A stretch of 64,000 nt of DNA from CAVZTX01 sp963778375 (GCA_963778375.1 CAVZTX010000008.1:71037-135036); one strand, 5' to 3'; shown: positions 18,507-28,260, numbered from the stretch's first letter. Program-made: numbers and translations. Notes: a model not told the origin generated them from the sequence alone.

Positions 18507-19529
18507 ATGTTAGCAGCAACGAACGTACAGAACGTCGTTACCATCGTCGGCATTCGTTTTCGTCCTGCAGGGCGCATCTATTACTTTGACCCACAGGGGC
18601 AATCATATACAACCGGTCAGTTTGTCATTGTTGAAACGGTGCGAGGTGTAGAGGCTGGACGCGTCGTCATTGCCTCGAAGAAGTTAGCGGAAAGCGAACT
18701 GAGTGATCCTTTAAAGCCCGTACTTCGCCTGGCCAACGAAGATGAACTGCGGATGATGCTCTCATTCAAAAGTAAAGAGAAAGACGCACTTGTCCGTTGC
18801 GCCCAACAGGTCGAACAACACAAACTGCCTATGAAACTGGTCGAGGCAGAATATACCTTTGATGGCAGCCGATTGACCTTTTACTTCACGGCTGATGAGC
18901 GCGTTGATTTTCGAGCGCTGGTGCGCGATCTGGCGGCAACCTTCCGCACGCGTATCGAATTGCGACAAATCGGGGCGCGCGATCAAGCCAAGCTGCAAGG
19001 CGGAGTAGGGGTATGCGGCAAAACCTTGTGTTGCAGCTCATGGATTACCGATTTTGGGGTTGTCTCTATCAAGATGGCAAAGGAGCAGGATTTACCGCTC
19101 AATCCCTCCAAAATCTCAGGTGTATGTGGTCGTCTGTTATGTTGTCTTTCATATGAAAACGACAACTACATTCAGGCAAAACAGGATATGCCCCAGATTG
19201 GTACCATGCTCAACACACCCAGCGGTCCGGGCAAGGTTGTTTCAATCAATGTACCGAAGGAATCGGTTGAGGTGATGCTAGAGAGCGGCGTCATCATCCA
19301 GGTACCGGTAAGGCCACCAGTAGAGTTAGAGGACCTAAAAAAGAGTCAGGGTGGTTGCGGAAGTTGTAGCGCCACTGGTGGTGGCTGCGGTACATGTGGA
19401 GGAGGTTGTAGTACAGGTGGTGGTTGCAGTTGTGGTAAAAATACTGGCAGTTCCAATACCGCTAAAGGTACTGGCGGATGTGGTTCTTGTGGCATAAAAA
19501 GAAAGGCGCTCACTTCAGAAGCGAGGTAA
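18507..19529 (+). CDS. ricT: PSP1-domain protein RicT (YaaT) with Cys-rich tail
   Basis: 340 residues. The PSP1 domain carries GGVGVCGKTLCC, SKISGVCGRLLCC and ISTKMAKEQ-like surroundings typical of RicT, which with RicA and RicF binds [4Fe-4S] clusters and adjusts RNase Y activity in Firmicutes. The unusual part is the C terminus (about 275-330): nine Cys in a Gly/Ser/Thr matrix as CGSC, CGTC, CSCG and CGSCG pairs, absent from the Bacillus protein as I know it. It might bind extra metal. The start ATG 18507 has no strong ribosome site nearby (GGCCTGGAAACA). Confidence 0.88.
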   Translation: MLAATNVQNVVTIVGIRFRPAGRIYYFDPQGQSYTTGQFVIVETVRGVEAGRVVIASKKLAESELSDPLKPVLRLANEDELRMMLSFKSKEKDALVRCAQQVEQHKLPMKLVEAEYTFDGSRLTFYFTADERVDFRALVRDLAATFRTRIELRQIGARDQAKLQGGVGVCGKTLCCSSWITDFGVVSIKMAKEQDLPLNPSKISGVCGRLLCCLSYENDNYIQAKQDMPQIGTMLNTPSGPGKVVSINVPKESVEVMLESGVIIQVPVRPPVELEDLKKSQGGCGSCSATGGGCGTCGGGCSTGGGCSCGKNTGSSNTAKGTGGCGSCGIKRKALTSEAR

Positions 19530-19557
19530 TTATTCAAGTTTTGAAAGGGAGGCACAA

Positions 19558-21102
19558 ATGTCATCGGAAGAAGAAGAGGACTCTCGTGCCATATGGCAAA
19601 ATAGCAATATGAACTGGGATCAGTCATTTGATTCTTATGATATGTCACCTCCTGAAGAAGATCAGGAACAGTTACAAACCGCTAGTCAGGCATATGCACA
19701 AGTTGAGGATGACGAAGAGCTTGCAAACCCCTCCCCTTTGAGTTCGGAAGGCTTGCAGCAGATCGGTCGCCAATTTTCCTTTGTAATTGTGCCCTTGCTG
19801 TTCGCCCTGGTGATCTGCGTCATCACTTTACCTTTCACACTCCCCGACACTCCTACGCGTCATATATCCTTCCTGCCCATGGTTTTCCTGCTTATTATAC
19901 TTGCTGTAGCGCAGGGAGCAGCCCTCTATTTTGCAGGCCCTAATGATAATTTCTGGTTACTCTCCGTCACGATCGGCTTCTGTCTTTTCGTACTCCTGGG
20001 CAGTTACGCCGTATTTGGGCTTGCTTTCAGTGGTATCATGCTCATCATCCTCTTAGTTCTCGGTATCATCCTGGCACAAAGATGCATTCGTCTCGTACCG
20101 GAGGGGCGGGTCGATATCGTCCAGTCATTCGGCAAATATACACGCACCCTCTTCCCTGGCTTTAACATAATTCGGCCCTGGGAACATGTAAGCAGCGAGT
20201 TAAATGTACGTGAAACGCCCTGGGTATGTCCAAAACAGTTGGTAAGTATCTTGCACGGCCAGGAGGTCGAACTAACGGCCCAGATATCGTATCAACTGAT
20301 GCCCGAGGATGCCTATCTCGCCGTCTTGCATGTTCAAAACTGGGAAAGCAGCTTGCACGACCTCTTCATCACAACCATCCATTCCGATGTCCATGAACTC
20401 TCGCCAGAAGATTTTACTGGGCCACACAGAAAATCAAATGCTGGTGGTGCACCTGATTCCACCTTAGCAAGACTTTGGGATCACGTAAGCGCACGCCTCT
20501 GGGGGGATATGCAAGATAAGGTTGCACCCTGGGGCGTCCAGGTTAACTGGGTGAAAATCCGAGACATGAATCTTTTGCCGCGTATACCTGACGCAGCCGC
20601 CCAGGGAAATGTACACCCTATGAACATGGGAGCAACTCGCGGTGCTGGTTCGGTACCCACTCCAACAGTTCATGCAAACTTCGCACCTCATCAGCAATAC
20701 GGAGCAGGACAGAGAGGACAGTTCACCTACGCGGCTCCGCCTCCGGCAGCTCCGGTAAATCCTCCTTCACCTCCACCTGCATCTTCCTCAGCAGATCAAA
20801 CTGTAGTAGTATCACCGGAAGCTAAAAACGAGGCTTTAATCGACGCATATGAGGGCATACGTGTCGGTAATATCACTGATCCTGTGCTTATTCGAGACTT
20901 AGCCCAGCGCTTCTTGAACATCGCGAGAAATCCCGAGGCCAACAACAACTTTCCATTCGATGCTGAACGAGCGGCACACGCCTTATTCCAACGCGCAAAA
21001 TCGTACGAAGATTCAGCGAATGCCAGTGCTTATGATGCCAATACCGAAGCTGATATGCCAAGACGTCGTCGTGCTAATGACAATTTGATGGCCGGTGGCT
21101 AG
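19558..21102 (+). CDS. SPFH/Band-7-like membrane protein
   Basis: 514 residues. An acidic N terminus (1-70) is followed by four hydrophobic helices (about 75-175) and then a Band-7-like region starting RCIRLVPEGRVDIVQSFGKY and LFPGFNIIRPWEHV, typical of stomatin/flotillin-like proteins that organise membrane microdomains. The C-terminal third is Pro/Ala-rich, then helical. The family usually has one anchoring hairpin; four N-terminal helices are less usual. Start ATG 19558 follows GGGAGG. It converges on the dynamin gene, with 4 bases between stops. Confidence 0.82.
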   Translation: MSSEEEEDSRAIWQNSNMNWDQSFDSYDMSPPEEDQEQLQTASQAYAQVEDDEELANPSPLSSEGLQQIGRQFSFVIVPLLFALVICVITLPFTLPDTPTRHISFLPMVFLLIILAVAQGAALYFAGPNDNFWLLSVTIGFCLFVLLGSYAVFGLAFSGIMLIILLVLGIILAQRCIRLVPEGRVDIVQSFGKYTRTLFPGFNIIRPWEHVSSELNVRETPWVCPKQLVSILHGQEVELTAQISYQLMPEDAYLAVLHVQNWESSLHDLFITTIHSDVHELSPEDFTGPHRKSNAGGAPDSTLARLWDHVSARLWGDMQDKVAPWGVQVNWVKIRDMNLLPRIPDAAAQGNVHPMNMGATRGAGSVPTPTVHANFAPHQQYGAGQRGQFTYAAPPPAAPVNPPSPPPASSSADQTVVVSPEAKNEALIDAYEGIRVGNITDPVLIRDLAQRFLNIARNPEANNNFPFDAERAAHALFQRAKSYEDSANASAYDANTEADMPRRRRANDNLMAGG

Positions 21103-21106
21103 ATAG

Positions 21107-22870
21107 CTACTTCATTACATGAATATTATCGATAGCGTTCCTTAGCGTGGTTACCTCAGCGTTCAGATTTAGTATCTGCTGGCTCATCGCTGCCGTCTTT
21201 TCCTGTTCGGCTCGTACAAAGCGCGTGTATGGTGCAATCGCATCCTGCACGCGGCTAATCGCGTTCTGCAGTTCTCTTCGGAACTGTTCCTCCATCGCGT
21301 TGTGCAGCCGTATGCGTAGCTCTCGCATCTTTTCATCAAAGTTGTCTTTGGCACGAGCGCGACGAGCTGGAATGATATAGAGTCCAAGTCCAATCAGTAC
21401 GATACCCGCCAGAATACCCGTCACATCTGCTGCTGCAGTTCCTACAAATGCGACAATCGCTGCACCCAGCCCAATGCCTCCTGCCCCTGTAATAGCTGCC
21501 TGCGTAACCGCGCTGCGCAAATCCTGCGAAAGTTCCTGTGCCTCTGCTTCGCGGTTGTAGGTTTTCACCACATTATTAGCGCTTCGCGCCACCGACTGGA
21601 GCAAGGTACGGCGGTTATAGTCAAACTGTCGGCCTACTACTCCTACCATCTCGCTATCTCGCCGTGCGCTCACCTGACGCCGTCGATCAAGGTACTCCAT
21701 CACATCTTGCCAGAGTCGGTGCTCATGCTCCACCAGCCAGTCAATTAATTGCTGCACAGCCTCGTCAATGCGTGCCGAGCTATCGCCGATCACATCCTTC
21801 TCAAACTCTTCACGCACTCGTTGTGCCTGGATCAGGTCGAAGATACGCCCCAGCCGGATAGTATCATCAAAAAAACGATCGCCACGTCTTCCCATGTCAA
21901 GCACGATATTCTCGATTTCACTGAGCCGGTGCGAAAAGTTCTGCTCCATATCCTCGCGATACAGCCGCAGTTGATCATCGATAGCACTAACCGTACGCGC
22001 ATCTTCCGCCAGCAGGCTACTGCGCTGCTCAACTATCGTCTGTGTATCTGTAAGTAGACGCTGCATCACTCCAAGCGGACTGAGCAGCTTCAATCGCACC
22101 CGTTCCGCTTCGTCCAACGTGCGGAAAAGATATTCCTCCAACGCGCCAAAACGGCTACCCTCCCACAATCTCACCGCCTCGTGTCCCATCGCCGCATGCG
22201 CCTGTTGCACCCTTAGCGCAGAGACAGGAAAAATCTCAGGTTGAAACCCCAGCAAGTTTTTACAATTCTCGTGTACAAAGGCAATCACCTCAGCAAGCGC
22301 CTCTGGTGTGCGTAACAAGTCTATCTTGTTGAGAACAATCACCACCTTTTTCCCCCACGTGCGAATGCGCTCCAGAAATGCGCGTTCACTCTCCGTAAAC
22401 GGTCGATCTACTGAAGTCACGAACAGGATCATGTCACTGCGAGGGATAAAATCTTCAGTGAGTTGTTCATGCTTGCGCAGTACGGCATTCACACCGGGGG
22501 TATCGACGATGGTGATATCTTGCAGAAAATCAGCCGGGTAACTCAGTTCGAGAATAGCGGCGTCACGCAGTCGCTTCGAATTCGATTCTCCATAGCGCAG
22601 CATCGTGACTTGATTCGTCGTAGGAACAACCCCTTCCTCCAACACATTAGCATGGAGTAGAGCATTGATACAAGCGGATTTTCCCGCGTTGAACTCACCC
22701 ACAACAACCAACAAAAAAAGTTCGTCCAGCGCGGTCGTCACTTGCCTTAACGTTGTAGCATACGTACCTGCTTCCTCAAAACCGACCAGGCATGCCTGTA
22801 ATTCGTTGGCTACCTGCCGCTCCTGCTGTAAAAGGTCTCGCTGTTGATCCTGTAATACGACCCCTACCAT
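21107..22870 (-). CDS. Bacterial dynamin-like GTPase
   Basis: 587 residues. GTPase motifs: P-loop GEFNAGKSA, switch TTNQVT, DTPGVNA and NKIDLL. Long helical segments follow, then a hydrophobic hairpin (GIGLGAAIVAFVGTAAADVT, GILAGIVLIGLGLYIIP) that would insert in membranes, and a C-terminal coiled coil. This is the layout of bacterial dynamin-like proteins, which bend or fuse membranes. The start ATG 22870 lacks a good ribosome site. The convergent neighbour is an SPFH protein, another membrane organiser. Confidence 0.9.
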   Translation of the reverse strand: MVGVVLQDQQRDLLQQERQVANELQACLVGFEEAGTYATTLRQVTTALDELFLLVVVGEFNAGKSACINALLHANVLEEGVVPTTNQVTMLRYGESNSKRLRDAAILELSYPADFLQDITIVDTPGVNAVLRKHEQLTEDFIPRSDMILFVTSVDRPFTESERAFLERIRTWGKKVVIVLNKIDLLRTPEALAEVIAFVHENCKNLLGFQPEIFPVSALRVQQAHAAMGHEAVRLWEGSRFGALEEYLFRTLDEAERVRLKLLSPLGVMQRLLTDTQTIVEQRSSLLAEDARTVSAIDDQLRLYREDMEQNFSHRLSEIENIVLDMGRRGDRFFDDTIRLGRIFDLIQAQRVREEFEKDVIGDSSARIDEAVQQLIDWLVEHEHRLWQDVMEYLDRRRQVSARRDSEMVGVVGRQFDYNRRTLLQSVARSANNVVKTYNREAEAQELSQDLRSAVTQAAITGAGGIGLGAAIVAFVGTAAADVTGILAGIVLIGLGLYIIPARRARAKDNFDEKMRELRIRLHNAMEEQFRRELQNAISRVQDAIAPYTRFVRAEQEKTAAMSQQILNLNAEVTTLRNAIDNIHVMK

Positions 22871-23063
22871 AGTTTGTATACTACTTTCTATTATGTCAAG
22901 ATGGATGCGTAAATAACTGCCCTCTAATATTATTACGTAAAGAAAGCATAATAGTGGCAGACCTGGGTAGGGGAGATCGAAACTCTCTGCCGAATACTAC
23001 CGTTATATTTGTATTAGCCACTGCAATATTGTTGAAAACAGAGCACCCAGGTAGGAGCAATAC

Positions 23064-23558
23064 ATGAGAAACGATTTGAATACTGCAAAAACTCAACCCG
23101 GCCTATCCTGGTTAAGTGGTGCAATTGCCGGATTTATAGGCACCGCCCCAATGACCGTTTTCATGCTGGTCACCCAACGCTTCCTCCCAAAGGGTCAGCG
23201 CTACGCTCTCCCACCCGAAATTATCACAGAAGAGTTGGCGCATCGCGCACATGTCAGGCATCACATGAACAAACAACTGGTCTTAGCCGCAACAACGGTC
23301 TCTCATTTTGGCTACGGCACAGCTATGGGTGCTCTCTATAGCCCCCTTGGAAAGAAGTTGCCTCTGCCTGGTATCGTGAAAGGCGTAATCTTCGGTGTGC
23401 TGGTATGGGCTGCCAGCTATCTCGCTTTATTACCCATGAGTGGCATGTTGGAATCCGGCCAGAGGGAACCGGCGCAGCGAAATCTCATGATGATTGCAGC
23501 CCACGTTGTATGGGGAGCGGCAATGGGAGCGACAGCAGATACTCTTATGCATCAATAG
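23064..23558 (+). CDS. Hypothetical membrane protein (YagU-like)
   Basis: 164 residues with about four hydrophobic segments (GAIAGFIGTAPMTVFMLV, a middle VSHFGYGTAMGALY region, VIFGVLVWAASYLALLP, and MIAAHVVWGAAMGA). It resembles the small DUF1440/YagU-like membrane proteins of unknown function. Start ATG 23064 follows GTAGGAGCAATAC. Confidence 0.7.
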   Translation: MRNDLNTAKTQPGLSWLSGAIAGFIGTAPMTVFMLVTQRFLPKGQRYALPPEIITEELAHRAHVRHHMNKQLVLAATTVSHFGYGTAMGALYSPLGKKLPLPGIVKGVIFGVLVWAASYLALLPMSGMLESGQREPAQRNLMMIAAHVVWGAAMGATADTLMHQ

Positions 23559-23741
23559 AGTGTATCTGCGCTCATCAAGTATCCAATCCATAACCATTCA
23601 AATGGTACCAGGCAGTAATGGTATCGGATTATGGAAAATAAAAAAGTGAGCTACACGACCTATCATATGTAGAAAGTGTACCCCGTCCATGAATCAATCC
23701 GATTCACGTCCTAGAACGATACACCGACTTCCAAATTGCCA
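23559..23741. other. Short gap between convergent genes
   Basis: No gene or clear terminator seen between the membrane-protein gene and the hydrolase. Confidence 0.4.
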
Positions 23742-24528
23742 TCATATCTTCTGTTCTTCCAACCACCCTAAAATCCTCTTCGCTACATCTTCCCATCCAT
23801 GATCCAACATCAAATCATGCGCCATATTGGGAAAAATCTCAGCCTGAGTAGAATAAGCACGCCCCGTCGCCTCAACTTCCTTACGCGTGAAAATAGTATC
23901 TCTACCCCCACCCAGAACAAGCATCGGCGTTTTTACGCGTTTAGGTCGCGGCAAATTCACAATCATATCGACGAAGGCACGGTATGATTCATTTTGCATT
24001 CAGCTTGAAATAAGTGTTCACCTTTTCTTCAGGCATAGTTGGTGAGAAGAACATTTCGCGCGTAAGCTGCGGCGTCTCTATAATGGGGTAGAGCTTCAAG
24101 CTAAGATTGACCTTCGAAAATTGTAAGGGATGATGAACGGCTATATTCAGAGTGGTACGCAGAGTGCCGTTGGGCGGTACGGATGCCATCAAGACTGCCG
24201 CCGGTACCTGGTGCGTTTCCAGGTACTTCTGGACAACTAAGCCACCAAGCGAATGGGCTATCAGCACAGGAGGTCTTTCAAGCAGACTTACGACTTGCGA
24301 CACATCCGAGACATAATTCGCTATGCTCGTCCAACGCAATCGATCAACCCCCTCACTTTTACCATGACCTCGTAAATCTAGAGCATAAGATGCATAGCCA
24401 TGTTGCGAGAAATAGGGAAGAAAATGCTCTTCCCAGCACCATGCGCAATGCCAGGCTCCATGTACGAAAAGAAGGGGTGTCGGACGAGGATTACTTTCCG
24501 GTTTACGACTAACAACTTCCAGATGCAT
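23742..24528 (-). pseudogene. Alpha/beta hydrolase split by one frameshift
   Basis: The two overlapping frames together make one full alpha/beta hydrolase. The first (24528-23989) carries FVHGAWHCAWCW, LDLRGHGKS and the nucleophile elbow AHSLGG. The second (23999-23742) carries the acid in LGGGRDTIF and the His in NMAHDLMLDHGW. The shift lies at about 23990-24000, where YFKL runs into QNESYRAF. All three triad residues are intact, so either the assembly has a one-base error or the gene broke very recently. Substrate unknown. The gene starts 10 bases after the HIT gene ends and is probably co-transcribed with it. Confidence 0.8.
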
Positions 24529-24538
24529 ATTACATCTA

Positions 24539-25039
24539 CTACTGCTCCTCTTTCACCTGCTCTAGTGCCTGCTTCAATTCTTCATACACGCTATCAAGAT
24601 GCTCAGGAATAACCTTAATATCCGCAAGCACTGGCATAAAGTTCGTGTCGCCATTCCAGCGCGGCACAATGTGGAAGTGCACGTGCTCATCAAAGCCTGC
24701 TCCCGCCACTTTGCCCTGGTTGATGCCCATATTGAAACCATCAGGATTCATCGCAAGTCGCAATGCTCGTAGTGCTAACTGCGCCTGCGCCATCAACTCG
24801 GCAAGCGTTTCAGCATTCAGATTCTCAATGGTTCCCTCGTGTTGGTAGGGAGCGACCATAAGATGCCCATTATTGTAGGGGTAAAGGTTCAGCATCATGA
24901 AACAGCGCTCACCACGATAGAGGATGTGGTGCTCTGCATCATTATTATCAGCCGGGTAGGCGCAAAAAATGCAAACCTTCGGCTGCTGTGTTTTGGGCGC
25001 AATAAAAGCCATGCGCCAGGGTGCCCATAAATTTTCCAT
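24539..25039 (-). CDS. HIT-family nucleotide hydrolase/phosphorylase
   Basis: 166 residues with the histidine-triad motif HVHFHIVPRW and a Cys pair CIFC near residue 23, typical of the Fhit/Ap4A-like branch that acts on dinucleoside polyphosphates. MENLWAPWRMAFI is a standard opening for this branch. ATG 25039 has no ribosome site; an extended -10 lies six bases upstream, so the message is probably leaderless. HxlR lies 35 bases upstream and the hydrolase 10 bases downstream, same strand. Confidence 0.92.
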   Translation of the reverse strand: MENLWAPWRMAFIAPKTQQPKVCIFCAYPADNNDAEHHILYRGERCFMMLNLYPYNNGHLMVAPYQHEGTIENLNAETLAELMAQAQLALRALRLAMNPDGFNMGINQGKVAGAGFDEHVHFHIVPRWNGDTNFMPVLADIKVIPEHLDSVYEELKQALEQVKEEQ

Positions 25040-25045
25040 GCTGTT

Positions 25046-25051
25046 AGTATA
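25046..25051 (-). promoter_or_regulatory. Extended -10 promoter giving a leaderless HIT mRNA
   Basis: On the minus strand TGC-TATACT ends six bases before the ATG at 25039. Transcription would start at or next to the start codon. Confidence 0.5.
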
Positions 25052-25073
25052 GCATAAATTTGGCTATGGGTAA

Positions 25074-25454
25074 TTATGCTTGTGAGGATACTTCCGCGGA
25101 GGCTGCATCTGGCAGTGGTAACCACTGCTCTGCCCAATGATGGATCGCCTCTACCACCGGTTTGAGGTCATGTCCCTTATCGGTGAGCCGGTACTCAACG
25201 CGGACAGGAATTTGCGGATACACTACCCGCTCAATCACGCCTTCATGCTCCAGTTCACGCAGGCGGTCGCTGAGAACGCGATCGGAAAGTCCCTCTACTG
25301 TAGCAGTAAGCTCGCAAAAACGCCGTGGGCCTTGCATAAGCAAATCCAGGATCAGCCCTGTCCAGCGTTTTCCCAACAACTGAATTGCGTGCTCATAACG
25401 CGGGCACATCTGATTATCTTGTGATGAAATTGTGTCTATCGGCTTCGTTGCCAT
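25074..25454 (-). CDS. HxlR-family transcriptional regulator
   Basis: 126 residues, winged helix: CPRYEHAIQLLGKRWTGLI, RRFCELTATVEGLSDRVLSDR, LTDKGHDL. The opening Cys (CPRYEHA) aligns with the redox or aldehyde-sensing Cys found in many HxlR proteins. It is divergent from the HtrA operon, with about 300 bases between starts, so it may control that operon, its own HIT/hydrolase neighbours, or both. Confidence 0.93.
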   Translation of the reverse strand: MATKPIDTISSQDNQMCPRYEHAIQLLGKRWTGLILDLLMQGPRRFCELTATVEGLSDRVLSDRLRELEHEGVIERVVYPQIPVRVEYRLTDKGHDLKPVVEAIHHWAEQWLPLPDAASAEVSSQA

Positions 25455-25750
25455 TATTCCTTGCCTGCTCTTTCTGATCGCATCCTGATCAGAACAGAAT
25501 ACTCATTGTGTACCCATACTATACCATGTTTGCTTCTCTAACGCAAGGAATGCTACTTACTTTTCGTAAGTTTGAGATACTCCTCCTTACCACCGAAAAA
25601 TCCAACATTGTCCTCAAATAACCTACTCTTTTACCCAGGTGATAACTAGCCAAATGGGTGATGCCAGTTAACAAAGCATCAGGTATAGTATTGTTCAGAA
25701 AGGTATTCACAGAGAGACCTGATCCATTTAGCCAACCGAAAGAGAAGAAT

Positions 25751-26665
25751 ATGACGCAACAAGCAACAACGGATACAGACGTATTGAAAGCGCTTTCGAA
25801 TCAAATGGCCGATGCAGTTGAGCAAGCCAGTTCAGCACTGGTACTTGTCAACGGTCGTCCAAGACAGCCCGGCAGCGGAGTTGTCTACGCACAAAATATG
25901 ATATTGACTGCTGATCATGTGCTGGAACGCGAGGAAGACCTGACCGTCTTGACGCACGATAAACGCACGCTACCAGCACAATTTGTAGGTCGTGACCTGG
26001 CTACCGACCTGGCGGTCCTGCGAGTAGCCGACCTCGGCCTCGAGATAGCTAAAGTGGCATCTGAGCCAGCACGAGTCGGTCAGCTTGTGCTCGTCGTGGG
26101 GCGATCTTCGAGTGAAGGACCAATGGCAAGTGTCGGTATTATTAGTGCGATTGGTGGTCCGCTCCGTTCTGGAAGAGGTGTTACACTCGAGCGCTACATT
26201 CGAACCGACGCAACTGCCTACCCTGGCTTCTCAGGAGGGCCACTGATTGACACCCAAGGAACAGTGCTTGGCATTACAACCACAGGATTGGTAAACGGTG
26301 TTGCGCTTGCAATCCCGTCGAATATCGCGTGGAGCATCGCGGATACGCTGGCTCAACAGGGCTACATCAAACGAGGCTATCTTGGCATCAGCAGCCAGCA
26401 AGTCCATCTCCCTCCCAATCAGCGAGCGAAAGAGTCGCAGGAACGTGGCCTACTCATCGTACGAGTTGATGATGATAGTCCCGCTCAAAAGGGTGGCCTA
26501 CTGCTAGGCGATATCCTCGTTACTCTCAATGGACAATCGGTGAGCGAGACAGAAGATCTCCAGGCATTGTTGACCAGTAACCGCGTTGGTAAAGCCATTG
26601 CAGTTGAGGTCATTCGTGGTGGCACACTCCAAACCCTCTCGGTGACAGTTGGTCAGCGCTCATAA
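25751..26665 (+). CDS. HtrA/DegP-like serine protease with PDZ domain (copy 1)
   Basis: 305 residues. Trypsin-like core with triad His in LTADHVL, Asp in ATDLAVLRV and Ser in PGFSGGPL, then a C-terminal PDZ domain (RGLLIVRVDDDSPAQKGGL, GDILVTLNGQSV). There is no signal peptide or membrane anchor, so it should be cytoplasmic, unlike classic DegP. Start ATG 25751 (MTQQAT) has AGAGAAGA upstream; the in-frame ATG at 25658 gives an implausible extension. First gene of a run with the second protease, a LuxR-type regulator, a DHA2 exporter and a UBP zinc finger. Confidence 0.92.
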   Translation: MTQQATTDTDVLKALSNQMADAVEQASSALVLVNGRPRQPGSGVVYAQNMILTADHVLEREEDLTVLTHDKRTLPAQFVGRDLATDLAVLRVADLGLEIAKVASEPARVGQLVLVVGRSSSEGPMASVGIISAIGGPLRSGRGVTLERYIRTDATAYPGFSGGPLIDTQGTVLGITTTGLVNGVALAIPSNIAWSIADTLAQQGYIKRGYLGISSQQVHLPPNQRAKESQERGLLIVRVDDDSPAQKGGLLLGDILVTLNGQSVSETEDLQALLTSNRVGKAIAVEVIRGGTLQTLSVTVGQRS

Positions 26666-26677
26666 GGGACAACTTAG

Positions 26678-27620
26678 ATGACACAAACAACGCTCTCTTC
26701 GACAAAACACTCGTTTCCTACTGCCCGATGCCTTGTCGTCCGCACTCACACAGCTAATCGACCGTGTGCAGCCCAGCATCGTGCAGGTACGAAACTCAGG
26801 ACGTGGAGCAGGTACAGGCATCATCTGGCGTACAGATGGCACCATCGTGACGAATCACCACGTCGTCCCGAATAATGAGGCAACCATCCAGGTACACCTC
26901 ACAGATAACCGCATCTTCGATGCAAAGGTGATCGACCGCAATCCAAAGCTGGATATTGCGATGCTGAAAATTACGGCGGATAATCTGACAGCTATCCCTA
27001 CGGGCAATTCCTCCCGGTTGCGTATCGGCGAATTAGTCTTCGCTATTGGTAATCCTTGGGGTCACCGTGGAGTAGTCACAGCAGGCATTATAAGTGGTCT
27101 CAGCACAGTCAAATTTGCAGACAGCGACCAGACGACCCAGTACATTAAGTCAGATGTGCATCTCGCCCCAGGCTTCTCAGGAGGGCCACTACTTGATGCA
27201 TCCGGTACAGTCGTCGGTATCAACGCAATGGTTTTTGGTGGAGACCTCGGCGTATGCATTCCAAGCAACGTCGTGAGCGACTGGATCGCTGGACTGCCTC
27301 GCCGACAAATCAGCTTAAGCATAGAACTGCAACCTATTGAACTACCCGATAGCTTACGCAGTAAGGAACCAGCCCTTGCAAAACGAGCCACAGGTCTGCT
27401 CGTAGTTGGTGCTGAGCTTAATGGGCATCAAAATTCCACAGGCGTACTGATCGGCGATGTGCTGCTAGATATGGACAGTAAATCAATTGATGATGTAAAC
27501 TCCTTGTTAGGTAGCTTAGCTCGCCTTGATGCCAGGAGCAGTGTAAGGTTCAATGTGTTACGTGGGGGCATCTTACAAGCAGTCGACGTGAGCATCAACG
27601 CGGTTACTCACGAAGGGTAA
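26678..27620 (+). CDS. HtrA/DegP-like serine protease with PDZ domain (copy 2), N-terminal frame problem
   Basis: Triad His in VTNHHVV, Asp in KLDIAML and Ser in PGFSGGPL; the C-terminal PDZ-like region ends in SVRFNVLRGG. No signal peptide. The open frame has only a TTG start (26733) without a ribosome site. A better start, ATG 26678, has AAGGGA eight bases upstream and encodes MTQTTLSSTKHSF, like the opening of copy 1, but is in another frame. A one-base indel near 26720-26730 would join them. It begins 13 bases after copy 1 and ends 13 before the regulator. Confidence 0.88.
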
Positions 27621-27633
27621 GCTTTTATATATC

Positions 27634-28260
27634 ATGATTCGGGTGTTCATCATAGCGCCGACACCAATGATGCGGGCGGGATTGCATGCGATGCTCACAA
27701 CTGCCAATCTGGAGGTAGTGGGCGAAGCAACCGCCCCAAACGGATTCGTTGACGAACTTTCAGCGGTTGATGTCATTATTGTGGCAGACGAGAGGCAGTT
27801 GGAAGAAGTTGGACATATCGTTACAGGCAGCAGAGCAGTAGCGCTTGTGGTACTATCAGACAGTGATGAACGTCCGATTTCAATGCTGCGTGCATCCCCG
27901 CTGAGAGGCTGGAGTGTTGTCCCGCTGGATGCTCCTGCCTCCCAGCTTGAAGCCGCCGTTGTAGCGGCTGCTGAGGGATTGATTGCTTTGCCCTCAATGG
28001 CAGCCGAACGAACACTGACACAGCGCTCAACCATTGAGGCCTTGAACCTTGATTCGCTCGACGAACCACTTACAGGACGTGAGCGCGAAGTATTGGAGAT
28101 GTTAAGCCGGGGATTATCCAACAAGCTGATCGCCCGCAGACTATCAATTAGTGAGCACACAGTAAAATTCCATGTCTCCTCGGTCTACACCAAGCTCGGT
28201 GCATCCAGCCGTACAGACGCGGTAAGCAGAGGTGTACGTCGTGGATTGATTACTCTTTAA
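27634..28260 (+). CDS. LuxR/NarL-type regulator with a dead receiver domain
   Basis: 208 residues. The C-terminal LuxR helix-turn-helix is intact (LTGREREVLEMLSRGLSNK, ISEHTVKFHVSSVYTKLGA). The N-terminal half keeps the receiver fold but lacks its chemistry: the acidic pair is AP (VFIIAPTPMMRAG), the phospho-acceptor position is Ala (VIIVADE) and the Lys is replaced (VVPLDA). It probably responds to something other than phosphorylation. It sits between HtrA copy 2 and the exporter with 11-13 base gaps, so it is likely an autoregulator of this operon. Confidence 0.9.
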   Translation: MIRVFIIAPTPMMRAGLHAMLTTANLEVVGEATAPNGFVDELSAVDVIIVADERQLEEVGHIVTGSRAVALVVLSDSDERPISMLRASPLRGWSVVPLDAPASQLEAAVVAAAEGLIALPSMAAERTLTQRSTIEALNLDSLDEPLTGREREVLEMLSRGLSNKLIARRLSISEHTVKFHVSSVYTKLGASSRTDAVSRGVRRGLITL

